Translations under genes and position numbers: made by a program
The notes under the pieces: model-generated
What the model saw: the letters and a program-made list of their open reading frames with translations, nothing else
Told to the model about the DNA's origin: nothing
Databases searched by the model: none
Assembly: GCA_025457885.1 (NCBI GenBank)
Contig: JALOTN010000001.1
Location: 66,822 to 112,495, forward strand
DNA from: Thermoplasmatota archaeon
GTDB lineage: Archaea; Thermoplasmatota; E2; DHVEG-1
DNA: 45,674 nt
Direction of reading: 5' to 3'
Shown here: piece by piece, positions 26,317 to 34,067 of the stretch
Layout: every line of letters starts with the position of its first letter
Position numbering within the stretch: position 1 is the stretch's first letter

Positions 26317-27503
26317 GGCTGGAGATTTTTCTCCTTCATCTTGCTCAAAAGCAAGTTGAACACCTCAGGGTCATTAAGCAACACCGTCATCGCTCCTTCC
26401 GTCTCTTTTCTTTTTTCCTCAATGTCAATCATGGATTCAACATCAAGAGCCGCACCGCATCTCAAGCAAAACTTACCGGTTGGAGGGTTATCTTTTTCGC
26501 ATCTTACACAAGTCTTTGAGGAGAATTCTTCTGTTGTATTTTTATCTTCGATCTTTTTTTTACCATTCAATTCTAAAACAGCGGAAACGATATCTCTACC
26601 AGACATATGCACGTATGTTGAAGGCATCTCAGACCCTTATATCCATCCAAAATAATGGTTCATCTGGGCCTCGGTGAAATGGTTTGCAAGATAGGTAGCC
26701 CTGCTATGTCTAAATATATGGGGATTCACTTTCTTTTTAACGCCCGCTTTCTTTGCAAGTCTGGCAATCAATTGTCTCGTGTTCTGATATTCGATAACCT
26801 CATTTCGTCCCCTGGTTCCAATTGAAACCCATAAAGGTGCTTCTCGATTGTCTCTCAGCGGATGAATTTCATGCCATGCAGCAAGGTAAGGTACGGAGGA
26901 AACAACCGGAATCCTTCTCGGCCCTTTTTTTCCACTTACGACTATCATCGCCCCATATTTGTCAAAGTTAACGCTTTTGATCCTCATGGTGAGAATTTCA
27001 CTAATCCTGCAACCGCTTTCATACAGCAAAGAGACCAACGCCTTATCCCGGATGTGATCCGCTGCATTGATTATCTTTTTTACATCCTCACATGTGAGCA
27101 AATCCTCTGGAAGTTTCTTGTTTCTACTGTTAAAAGTCGTTTTTATCCATTTTACTTTTTCAGGGTATTCTTCTCCGCCATTTAGCCACTTATAGAATCT
27201 TTTTATGATAACTTTGTAGTCGTGTTTGGTCCATTCTGAATATCCAGAACTTTCTACGTTCCTCAGGAGTCTCAATAAATCTTTCTTTTCCGCACGAATA
27301 AATGAAACTTCTAGTAGCTCGGAAAGTTTTTGCAGTACATTGATATATTTCAATATCCTGGTTTTTGTGAGTCCCTTTGATATAGCATCATCACGGAACT
27401 CAAGTATCAATCTCTTATCCTCATCAGAAACATTGCATTCCTCCAATTTTTCTAAAGCCTGCTCCATTCTTCTATTTATTTTGTGTACATCAAAATCTGC
27501 CAT
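26298..27503 (-). pseudogene. XerC/D-like tyrosine integrase split by an in-frame TAA
   Basis: A tyrosine recombinase of the archaeal type with a C-terminal zinc ribbon. From the ATG at 27503 (preceded by GAGGTGAT) it has a SAM-like core-binding domain. The catalytic residues follow in order: Arg in ESGCRISEIL, HIFRHSRATYLA (HxxR), and HYFGWI. TAA at 26637-26639 then interrupts, after which the same frame continues GSEMPSTYVHMSGRD with the nucleophilic Tyr, and a ribbon CVRC...CLRC. Relatives, as I remember them, read GWxQGS here, so a Gln codon CAA changed to TAA is the simplest explanation. Without readthrough the enzyme lacks its nucleophile. An in-frame ATG at 26627 might allow the tail to be made separately. 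Confidence 0.8.
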
Positions 27504-27531
27504 GCATATCACCTCTTTTTGTTGGTATATC

Positions 27532-27606
27532 AAAAAAGAGGGCGTGCACATTGCAGATTGAAGTCCCCCTGAGGCTCCAAACCTCAATCTCAAAGCCCTC
27601 TTTTTT
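27532..27606. repeat. Nested inverted-repeat structure upstream of the integrase
   Basis: A perfect 12-bp inverted repeat (AAAAAAGAGGGC at 27532-27543, GCCCTCTTTTTT at 27595-27606) encloses a 7-bp stem (AGATTGA 27555-27561 / TCAATCT 27584-27590). A competing stem TGAGG / CCTCA (27570-27574 / 27582-27586) shares bases with it. Both strands end in a T run, so it could act as a bidirectional terminator, a leader switch for the integrase, or a recombination site. Confidence 0.5.
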
Positions 27607-27759
27607 TCAGACGGAATTACTAATATGAAAATCCCACCTGCTAACAATTTTTCTTCGAGTTGGAATAAATTCTTATGTGTGGCAGAGAGGGTACGTTGCA
27701 AAAAAGCTTGTTCTGTAGTGGATACCCGGAGGAGAATTAGAAAAAAATAGTAAACATCA

Positions 27760-30150
27760 TTATTTTGGAATTCCAGAAGCCAGAGATTTGATTTTTATTT
27801 TAGATGTTTTATTTCTCACTTTATTCCATTCTCTCTCATAAATAGGAAGTGGGTTTTCCTCCCAACCTAAGATCAATGTGTGTGTGTCCAAGTATTCAAT
27901 CAAAGGATGTACAATCCCTGTAAATGGTTTCATGGCTAACGTTATGGTAAATTTTAATCTTTCTTCAACGCTGGCTTTTTCAAGCTTTGATTTTAATGCT
28001 GAAATATTGTCGACAAATATTTTGTAGAGCATTGTCTCATATTTCGTACTGTCTAAAAAAAACGTATGCAAATCCATTAAAAAAGTATCTATCTCCCATA
28101 GTTCTGCATTCTCGAATTTACGATACAAATCCTTCCAATCTATATCTTCAAATATTCGGGTTTTATCCAATTTGACTGCCTGTAAGCATTTTGAAACTTC
28201 GATTAGATCATCCTTATCATTTATTTGGCTGATGAATTCTTTATAATTACTTTCGTCTTCGAGAAGTTTCATTTCAAAAAAGTAAAAACCGTCACCAGGC
28301 AATCCAAGTTGTGACATGAACTCGGATAGGTTTCTTGGTTTACTAAGAAGATACATTTTGTAAAGTTCAAAAGGGTATTGATCAATTTTTCCAGTTAATT
28401 CTGAGTTTCTGAGTTGTTTTGTTATTTTTTGTGTCAAATATGAATAGTCTTCTTTCTTAGTTTTAAACATTGCTGTTTCTAAATATAATCGTGCCAAGGT
28501 CGAATGCGGTATAGAATAATACCCATTTTTGAACTTTATTTCCCCATATTCCTTCAATTTCCTAATTGTTTCGTATTCGAGTCTGAACTTACCAACATCC
28601 TTATCAAAAAACAATTCGGAAACTCCTATCTCGAATTTAGAGAACGGGGCTAATGTTAATAGTACGTCCGAAACTCCGCCAAGCCCGTATTTCTCGTCGA
28701 AATTTTTTTGTAAATCCTCAATGTCCTTTTTTACTTCCTCATACAAAATTTCCTTGCTTACACCTTTATCTTCTACCCATCCCTTCAGTAGATAAGCTAA
28801 AACCCATAAATTACCTTTAGCTTCTTCTATAATTAATTCGCATTGTTTTTGAGATATTCTTATAAAACTTCCATTTCTCCTTCCATTTTCTTTTTCTAAA
28901 TATATCGAAATAAGATTATGTGCAACAGTTACAAAGTCTTCTTGTTCTAATTTTTTTATTATAAAACCATTGAATAAACTTCTTTTATTCTCTGGTAAAT
29001 AATCTTCGAAGGATTTTCTTCCAGTAGCCAAGAATCGTGTGTTTTTGTTTTGAATCCGTTCAAGAAGATAAGTAACTTCTAAACTATTTCTGTGAATATC
29101 TTCGATGATAACTAATGTTTTGTCGAACTTGTTCTCTAATGCTTCAATTTCTTCTTTTATTTCTGCAAGCCATGAAGCATTGTAAAATGATTCTGGAGTC
29201 AATACATAAACATTCCATCCATGTTTTGACAATAAATAGCCAACACTTCGGGAAATCCCGCTTTTACCTGAACCCGCCTCTCCAATCAAAAGTTGATATT
29301 GATTACCATCGAAATTATTAATGATATTTTTGACTTCATCTCTTTCAACAACGTAACCAGATTCAAAATCAATCCACAACGGACCGATTTTACGGGAAAA
29401 ATCTGGTTCTTTATTCACTCCTTTTTCAAGGTATTGATCTAATGGTTGTAGATGATATATTTTTTTAGAAAGCATTTTTGGAATTTGAATGATTGACTGT
29501 AATTCGCCAATCATCTTTTTAAATCTACTTCTGGCATCAGGCCACGTTTTCAAATCCAGAGGATTCATAGTGCTTGTGCAGAACTTTATAACATCATCCT
29601 CATATGGCCCAAATTCAATAACTCTCTTTTTAGGCCCCTTAAGTTCTGAGCCTTTTTCAGGCCCCGCTATGGAATAAACCAGTAACTGAAAACCAGTCTC
29701 AACTTCCTCAAAAATATCACCATCAAGACCTCTTTTTCTAAACCAATTGTTAATTTGACTTGTTTTATCCTCAAATCGTATTCGTCTCAATTGTCTGAAC
29801 TGAGCCTTTTTATCTTTGTCAATTATTTTAATTTTTTCTGGAGTTCCCCCCACTTTCTTCTTTTCATATAAATAATAGAGATATTTCTCGATTTTTTTTA
29901 TTATAATACCTGGATCTATCTCATAGATACCAAGGAAATAATACTCAGCTGCAATATCCCCTATCAATTGAAAGAATAATCGGTAATTAATATCGAATTT
30001 TAATCCTGCATCCATTCCTCTTTTAGGTTTTTCTTGTCTGTCCTGAATTGAAGTCTCCATCTTTTTTTCTATTGATTCCCAAACGCTTTTATCACTTGTA
30101 AATATTGAATAGTTTCTCAGCCAAATTTTTCTAGATTTTTTAATACTCAT
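27760..30150 (-). CDS. Large STAND-like P-loop NTPase
   Basis: A 796-residue protein. An N-terminal region (about 1-270) has no recognised motif. A P-loop follows: GEAGSGKSG near residue 290, then LVIIEDIHRN as Walker B, and RFLATGRKSFEDY as a sensor-like region, typical of STAND/AAA-type NTPases. The C-terminal half is helical with winged-helix-like GEIKFKNGYYSIPHSTLARLY. STAND NTPases often act as sensors that trigger cell suicide or defence. Here no effector domain is recognised at the N-terminus. AT-rich, near the defence-like module. Divergently transcribed from a small gene across a 51-bp gap. Confidence 0.7.
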   Translation of the reverse strand: MSIKKSRKIWLRNYSIFTSDKSVWESIEKKMETSIQDRQEKPKRGMDAGLKFDINYRLFFQLIGDIAAEYYFLGIYEIDPGIIIKKIEKYLYYLYEKKKVGGTPEKIKIIDKDKKAQFRQLRRIRFEDKTSQINNWFRKRGLDGDIFEEVETGFQLLVYSIAGPEKGSELKGPKKRVIEFGPYEDDVIKFCTSTMNPLDLKTWPDARSRFKKMIGELQSIIQIPKMLSKKIYHLQPLDQYLEKGVNKEPDFSRKIGPLWIDFESGYVVERDEVKNIINNFDGNQYQLLIGEAGSGKSGISRSVGYLLSKHGWNVYVLTPESFYNASWLAEIKEEIEALENKFDKTLVIIEDIHRNSLEVTYLLERIQNKNTRFLATGRKSFEDYLPENKRSLFNGFIIKKLEQEDFVTVAHNLISIYLEKENGRRNGSFIRISQKQCELIIEEAKGNLWVLAYLLKGWVEDKGVSKEILYEEVKKDIEDLQKNFDEKYGLGGVSDVLLTLAPFSKFEIGVSELFFDKDVGKFRLEYETIRKLKEYGEIKFKNGYYSIPHSTLARLYLETAMFKTKKEDYSYLTQKITKQLRNSELTGKIDQYPFELYKMYLLSKPRNLSEFMSQLGLPGDGFYFFEMKLLEDESNYKEFISQINDKDDLIEVSKCLQAVKLDKTRIFEDIDWKDLYRKFENAELWEIDTFLMDLHTFFLDSTKYETMLYKIFVDNISALKSKLEKASVEERLKFTITLAMKPFTGIVHPLIEYLDTHTLILGWEENPLPIYEREWNKVRNKTSKIKIKSLASGIPK

Positions 30151-30164
30151 TTATTCGACATCCA

Positions 30165-30183
30165 CTATATGAATACTTAAATA
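30165..30183. promoter_or_regulatory. Shared divergent promoter with TATA-like boxes
   Basis: The 51-bp space between divergent start codons (30150 and 30202) holds CTATAT (30165-30170) and TACTTAAATA (30174-30183), which reads TATTTAAGTA on the other strand. The latter is about 28 nt from the minus-strand ATG and about 24 nt from the plus-strand ATG. Both transcripts could be leaderless and compete for one site. Confidence 0.45.
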
Positions 30184-30201
30184 CGTTTCTATCCTAATCT
30201 A

Positions 30202-30657
30202 ATGATGGATATTGATACCGGTCTTTGTTACAGAAGGAAGAACATAAACAAAGCTATTCAAAAGATTCATGAAATTGCCAAAAAATCAAACATGTTTATC
30301 ATTGAGTCTGATTTTAGATTTGATGAAATAGATTCAGAAGATAATAGATATGTAATAATGACTAATATGTTAATCACACCGAAAAAACGACTTGCAAAAA
30401 GGTTAGACAAATTATTTGGTGAAAATGAGGAAGATGAAGATATTAAATATCACTGGACAAGAAAAACAGATGAATCCTTTACTTTTACAGATAAATGGCC
30501 TCTTTATATATTGGGCAGAGAACTCTGTAATGATATTAAAGAAACTATTCATAATGAATCTTACGATTTCAATTCATGTCCATGTCCTAAAGATTTTAAG
30601 GAGTATTGTAAAAAAACAAATGAAATTTTAAGGAAATATTCTCTCACTCATTTATAA
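30202..30657 (+). CDS. Small hypothetical protein divergent from the STAND NTPase
   Basis: A 151-residue charged protein. No signal peptide or membrane segment. Near the C-terminus is NSCPCPKDFKEYCKK with three clustered cysteines. The two ATGs at 30202 and 30205 lack a Shine-Dalgarno, consistent with a leaderless message from the shared promoter. AT-rich like the STAND gene. A regulator or partner of the STAND NTPase is plausible by position only. Confidence 0.55.
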   Translation: MMDIDTGLCYRRKNINKAIQKIHEIAKKSNMFIIESDFRFDEIDSEDNRYVIMTNMLITPKKRLAKRLDKLFGENEEDEDIKYHWTRKTDESFTFTDKWPLYILGRELCNDIKETIHNESYDFNSCPCPKDFKEYCKKTNEILRKYSLTHL

Positions 30658-30737
30658 AAAATTTCGCACCCCGCTTGAAGAGTTTTTCTGTGGCAGGTTA
30701 ATGCACTCTTTTTTTGATGTAAATTTGAGGTGATAAC

Positions 30738-30932
30738 ATCAAAATAGGCAGTTGTAAAGAATGTAGACAACTAATCAACTTCCATTTTAAAAAGCGGAGG
30801 CTTGAACTTCGAAATCTCTGTAAACACATAGATCCACCAAAGGATATCAAACATAATTTTTCACTTAGAGGGAGAAAGAAAGTAATTTTCAAATTAGGGG
30901 GTGAAACTAAAGATGCCTCCGAAGAAGGATGA
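30738..30932 (+). CDS. Possible small Cys-containing protein with non-ATG (ATC) start
   Basis: An open frame of 64 codons beginning IKIGSCKECRQL, with CKEC and a later LCKH that could bind zinc, then a basic tail (SLRGRKKVIFKLG). The consensus GAGGTGAT lies 3 nt before an ATC codon, the exact spacing seen before the ATG at 25810. No ATG, GTG or TTG is in frame before the preceding stop. Either ATC is used as start, or an ATG has mutated, or the ORF is fortuitous. It overlaps the next gene by 20 nt and would be the first gene of the tubulin-like operon. Confidence 0.4.
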   Translation: MKIGSCKECRQLINFHFKKRRLELRNLCKHIDPPKDIKHNFSLRGRKKVIFKLGGETKDASEEG

Positions 30933-31284
30933 GATAATAAAAAAGCAGAATATTGAAGTTAGTGTTTGGAAACTTAACCGTGAATTGCTACATAGCTATG
31001 TGCGATCTCACATAAAAAAGATCAAGGACGAAGCCAAGTGTAATCCTGAATTTGATGAAAAGGAGCTGAAGTATCTATTCTTAGATATAATAATCGACAT
31101 TGGAGTGGGATTTGAGATATATCTGGGAAGATTTGGTACTGATTATTTCTTCCGTATTTTGGACAATCTGAAAATGATGGCAGTTGATAGTAAAATTGCG
31201 CTTCAAAATATTAATTCAAACAAAAAAGGAGGAAGAAAAAATGGTAGAGAGTATAATAAAAGTAGCTACCGGGTCAACCGCTAA
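30913..31284 (+). CDS. Small protein encoded just upstream of the tubulin-like gene
   Basis: A 123-residue protein starting with a basic, polar N-terminus (MPPKKDEIIKKQN), a helical middle (ELLHSYVRSHIKKIKDEAK) and a hydrophobic-amphipathic helix (LKYLFLDIIIDIGVGFEIYLGRF). The ATG at 30913 follows GGGGGTGAA at good spacing; a GTG at 30901 lies in that site. Its 3' end overlaps the tubulin-like gene by 44 nt, indicating coupling. The arrangement recalls tubR-tubZ partition operons, where a small DNA-binding protein precedes the filament gene, but no winged helix is evident by eye. Confidence 0.6.
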   Translation: MPPKKDEIIKKQNIEVSVWKLNRELLHSYVRSHIKKIKDEAKCNPEFDEKELKYLFLDIIIDIGVGFEIYLGRFGTDYFFRILDNLKMMAVDSKIALQNINSNKKGGRKNGREYNKSSYRVNR

Positions 31285-32557
31285 TCGGATAGATGCCCAT
31301 AACATTAAAAACGGGTTGACCCAGAGCAACATCTATTTCTTGGGCATCGACGGCTGGACTCCCCAACACAAAGAATATCAGAATATCGGGGATCGCAGGG
31401 TCACCTCGCTGACCCTGGGAACGTATGGCCTTGGCGGAATGGTATTCAGCACCAAGCGGCTGGCGAATACCCTGAAACCAAGGATTGAGGAATTGCTGCT
31501 TCGGATTGAAGAAATATCCAATGAGAACGGCGACACCAACAAGATTCTATACACCACGCTCTTCGGAACCGGGACCAGCGGATCAACGACGCCCATCGTT
31601 GCCGAGGCAAGCAGGGCCCGCGGGCTGACCAGTTTGATTTTCAGCGTCATCCCCAGCGACCTCTCAGAAGGATACCAGAGATTGAACAGCATCTATTCCC
31701 TGACCATCTCAAACGCATCGGTGATACTGGTAAACGAGGATTTCGCCGAATCCACGTCATTGGAAACGAGGAACAGGGCAGAGAGCGCCGTGGGAATGAA
31801 CCCGAGCAAATACCACGTTTGCGGTCAGTATTCGATGGAATTCTGCAACAGGCTCGCCAGGATAATCAGCGGGACACCAGAATACGATTGCGACAAGGGA
31901 ACCAAAGAAGGCGAAGATGACCTGGGATTCCTGGACGTTACGGAATCAAACCATCGGAATATGAGTGTTGAACTGGAAAGCGCCATCGGAAAACGACCGG
32001 AATTCTATTGTTTGCATTACAGCCATTCACAAAAAATCAACTTCGAAGAATTAGCCATATTGCGTCCATCGGTGATGCCGTCCTCGAACCCGGGGAACCC
32101 TCTGATTTTCGTCCAGTATGATGCATCGCAGACATCCGAGGAAGAGGTCAGCAGCTCTGTCATAATGAGTCTGGAGGCACAAGGTCTCAAACCAGAGAGA
32201 ATGTTCATTATGCCGTCCAAGACCAACGAGGTCGTGGCTCTGATCCCGTCCGGTGTACCGCCCCGCCTAAGAAAATTGCTCAGGCTCCTTGCAAAGGAAA
32301 AACCGCTCAAGGAAGTCATGGAAAACATGGCAAAGCGAACCATCCTTTCGTCCATACCTCCGATACGCATTGGTTCTGAACGGCGAATCTTGCAAGACCA
32401 GATGACGAAAATCTTTTACGACGATAAATCCGAACTGGAAACACTTGCAAAAACTCTTGGTCTTGGTCAGGACCTTGTAGAACTGAAAGAACGAAATCTC
32501 CTGTTCCATCTCGCAGAAGAGCATGGCGTCTATCTGAAACCCCTGGAAGTGAGCTGA
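31241..32557 (+). CDS. Divergent tubulin/FtsZ-superfamily protein
   Basis: A 438-residue soluble protein following FtsZ order over its first half. IIKVATGSTANRIDAH (5-20) stands where FtsZ has its first Gly-rich loop. IYFLGIDGW is the next strand and TYGLGGMVFSTKRLAN (61-76) resembles the T3 region. TTLFGTGTSGSTTPIVAEA (105-123) holds the tubulin signature as GTGTSGS instead of GGGTG[ST]G. SVIPSDLSEG and ASVILVNEDF match later strands. The first loop has lost most glycines and a T7 catalytic loop is not obvious, so GTP hydrolysis may be altered. The ATG at 31241 has AAAGGAGG 7 nt upstream. It overlaps the gene before and after. Confidence 0.75.
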   Translation: MVESIIKVATGSTANRIDAHNIKNGLTQSNIYFLGIDGWTPQHKEYQNIGDRRVTSLTLGTYGLGGMVFSTKRLANTLKPRIEELLLRIEEISNENGDTNKILYTTLFGTGTSGSTTPIVAEASRARGLTSLIFSVIPSDLSEGYQRLNSIYSLTISNASVILVNEDFAESTSLETRNRAESAVGMNPSKYHVCGQYSMEFCNRLARIISGTPEYDCDKGTKEGEDDLGFLDVTESNHRNMSVELESAIGKRPEFYCLHYSHSQKINFEELAILRPSVMPSSNPGNPLIFVQYDASQTSEEEVSSSVIMSLEAQGLKPERMFIMPSKTNEVVALIPSGVPPRLRKLLRLLAKEKPLKEVMENMAKRTILSSIPPIRIGSERRILQDQMTKIFYDDKSELETLAKTLGLGQDLVELKERNLLFHLAEEHGVYLKPLEVS

Positions 32558-33231
32558 TGAAAACCACGTTCTTACTGCTCACAGCCATCGCCCTCCTTAT
32601 ACTCTTCGCCTCCATCGCGTCCGCAGAGACCCGGGTTATGGAACAGAAATTAACGGATTGCGAATCCGGCCAGACCATCGCAGGGGAAGTCCGACAGGGA
32701 GAGAAGATAGAAGTAAAGATAAGCATCCTCGTGTCCGAAGAAAAGGAAATCTCTTTGTATTCGGAACTTAACGAGGTCTCTTTCTACCTGGGTGAAAACA
32801 GGGTGACGGAGAACAATTCGGTGCTGCTCACGCTGAGCCCAGGCGTCCACGAGATCAGGGCAGTCGGCTATGTCCCCACAATCGCAGAGGACCAGAAGGA
32901 AATAATACTCCTGAGTAGCGACAATCTCGGGAAATACTACACCGCTAGGATAAGCTCCCCATACGTCCTGAAAGACGCGGCATACGCCCAGATCTTTGCA
33001 GCAGGACTGGTTTGCATGGCCATGGGTGGAGGAGCCGTTTTTCTGACAACAAGACGGAAAATGAGCCATCTGAAAGCCGGGGCAACGAAAAAGACAGCGG
33101 AAAAAGGAGAGAAAATCAAGAGTCTCGTCAGGACCTACCTGGAAGCAATCGCGCCAAAGCTGGATTTCACGCAGAAGAAAGCCGCAAAGAACATGATGAA
33201 ACAGCTTGAGGAGCTGCTTAGATGGCAATAA
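32557..33231 (+). CDS. Type I membrane protein in tubulin-like operon
   Basis: A 224-residue protein with a clear signal peptide (about residues 1-24, ending SIASA). An external region of about 120 residues, probably beta-rich, contains a Cys and an N-glycosylation sequon (NNS). One membrane helix (about 147-166) is followed by a basic, helical cytoplasmic tail of about 55 residues. Its ATG overlaps the tubulin-like gene's TGA by one base (TGATG). It could anchor a filament or ATPase to the membrane. No homologous family recognised. Confidence 0.75.
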   Translation: MKTTFLLLTAIALLILFASIASAETRVMEQKLTDCESGQTIAGEVRQGEKIEVKISILVSEEKEISLYSELNEVSFYLGENRVTENNSVLLTLSPGVHEIRAVGYVPTIAEDQKEIILLSSDNLGKYYTARISSPYVLKDAAYAQIFAAGLVCMAMGGGAVFLTTRRKMSHLKAGATKKTAEKGEKIKSLVRTYLEAIAPKLDFTQKKAAKNMMKQLEELLRWQ

Positions 33232-34067
33232 TGGTCGCATCCAAACGATTCGTTGACAGCCTTAATGCCTTCTCGTTCGGATATGCAAGACTTGGACTCA
33301 GAAAGCAGGGGAAACAGGTCTTCTCGCTCCTCCCCCACTCTTTCCTCCTGTTTCTCATATTCCTCATCATCGCATTGCTCCTTCGCTCCAGAAAGAAAAA
33401 ACACAATGAAAATGAGGAAGTGGAGGTTGAAAATTTCCTGATCAAGCGCAACGAAGGAATCCTGCTCACGGATGAAGAGGAGCCGGGCTTGCTTACCGGC
33501 CGAAAGGAGGACCTTGCAAGGCTGCTACACATCGCACTGGACAAGCAGGTCATCACCATGGGAGAGACCCCGAACCACGTGTTCTTCCTCTTGAGCAAAG
33601 AAGATACAAACGTGTTCTCAGATGAGGTGCTTGAAGCTTTAGGTGACAAACACGTCTGGATTTTCATGGAGGAAGACGCCAATGCGAAGAGGAAAAAAAC
33701 CAGCGGCCGCATAGGCAAAACTATCTTCTACGACCGGATGCACATGCACGCCTGCGGAATCCCAACCATGGTTCTGGGCATCATCCCCCGGTTCCTTTCC
33801 ATGATAACAAAGCAGAGCGACACCAACTTTGACCACGTGTATGCCGGGTTGCCCGAGCGGTGCACTCTGTCCTACTCGTTCCCCGCAGACATACACGCAT
33901 CCCTGGCAAGCCTTTTGAAACACCAGAAATCCTTCTCATTGCACCATGGTGAAACCGTTTTGCTAATCACGAACAGCAATAACTTCGATAGGGACGCAGG
34001 CGCCCAGGCCAAATACGTGGACGCGGACACGGAGCCTTTTTTCATCAGCTTCAGGGAGGCAGCATGA
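33222..34067 (+). CDS. Membrane-anchored protein with large cytoplasmic domain, unknown
   Basis: A 281-residue protein. One hydrophobic helix near residues 34-50 (LLFLIFLIIALLLRS) follows a basic N-terminus, then an acidic linker (ENEEVEVENF). A cytoplasmic domain of about 220 residues includes IFYDRMHMHACGIPTMVLGIIPRF. No known family recognised. It overlaps the gene before by 10 nt and the JAMM-protease gene after by ATGA, so it is a fixed member of the operon. Confidence 0.7.
   Translation: MAIMVASKRFVDSLNAFSFGYARLGLRKQGKQVFSLLPHSFLLFLIFLIIALLLRSRKKKHNENEEVEVENFLIKRNEGILLTDEEEPGLLTGRKEDLARLLHIALDKQVITMGETPNHVFFLLSKEDTNVFSDEVLEALGDKHVWIFMEEDANAKRKKTSGRIGKTIFYDRMHMHACGIPTMVLGIIPRFLSMITKQSDTNFDHVYAGLPERCTLSYSFPADIHASLASLLKHQKSFSLHHGETVLLITNSNNFDRDAGAQAKYVDADTEPFFISFREAA

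Noticed and set aside
26298..26627. Independent zinc-ribbon gene starting at the ATG at 26627
   Set aside because: It is in the same frame as the integrase and carries its catalytic Tyr motif; it is the integrase C-terminus after a stop codon.
27542..27601. Segment GGGGGACTTCAATCT on the minus strand resembling part of a selenocysteine tRNA anticodon arm
   Set aside because: The would-be anticodon stem does not pair and no T-arm follows; the inverted repeats explain the structure better.
30698..30892. 64-codon minus-strand frame
   Set aside because: Opposite a plus-strand frame with a strong GAGGTGAT site; no support of its own.
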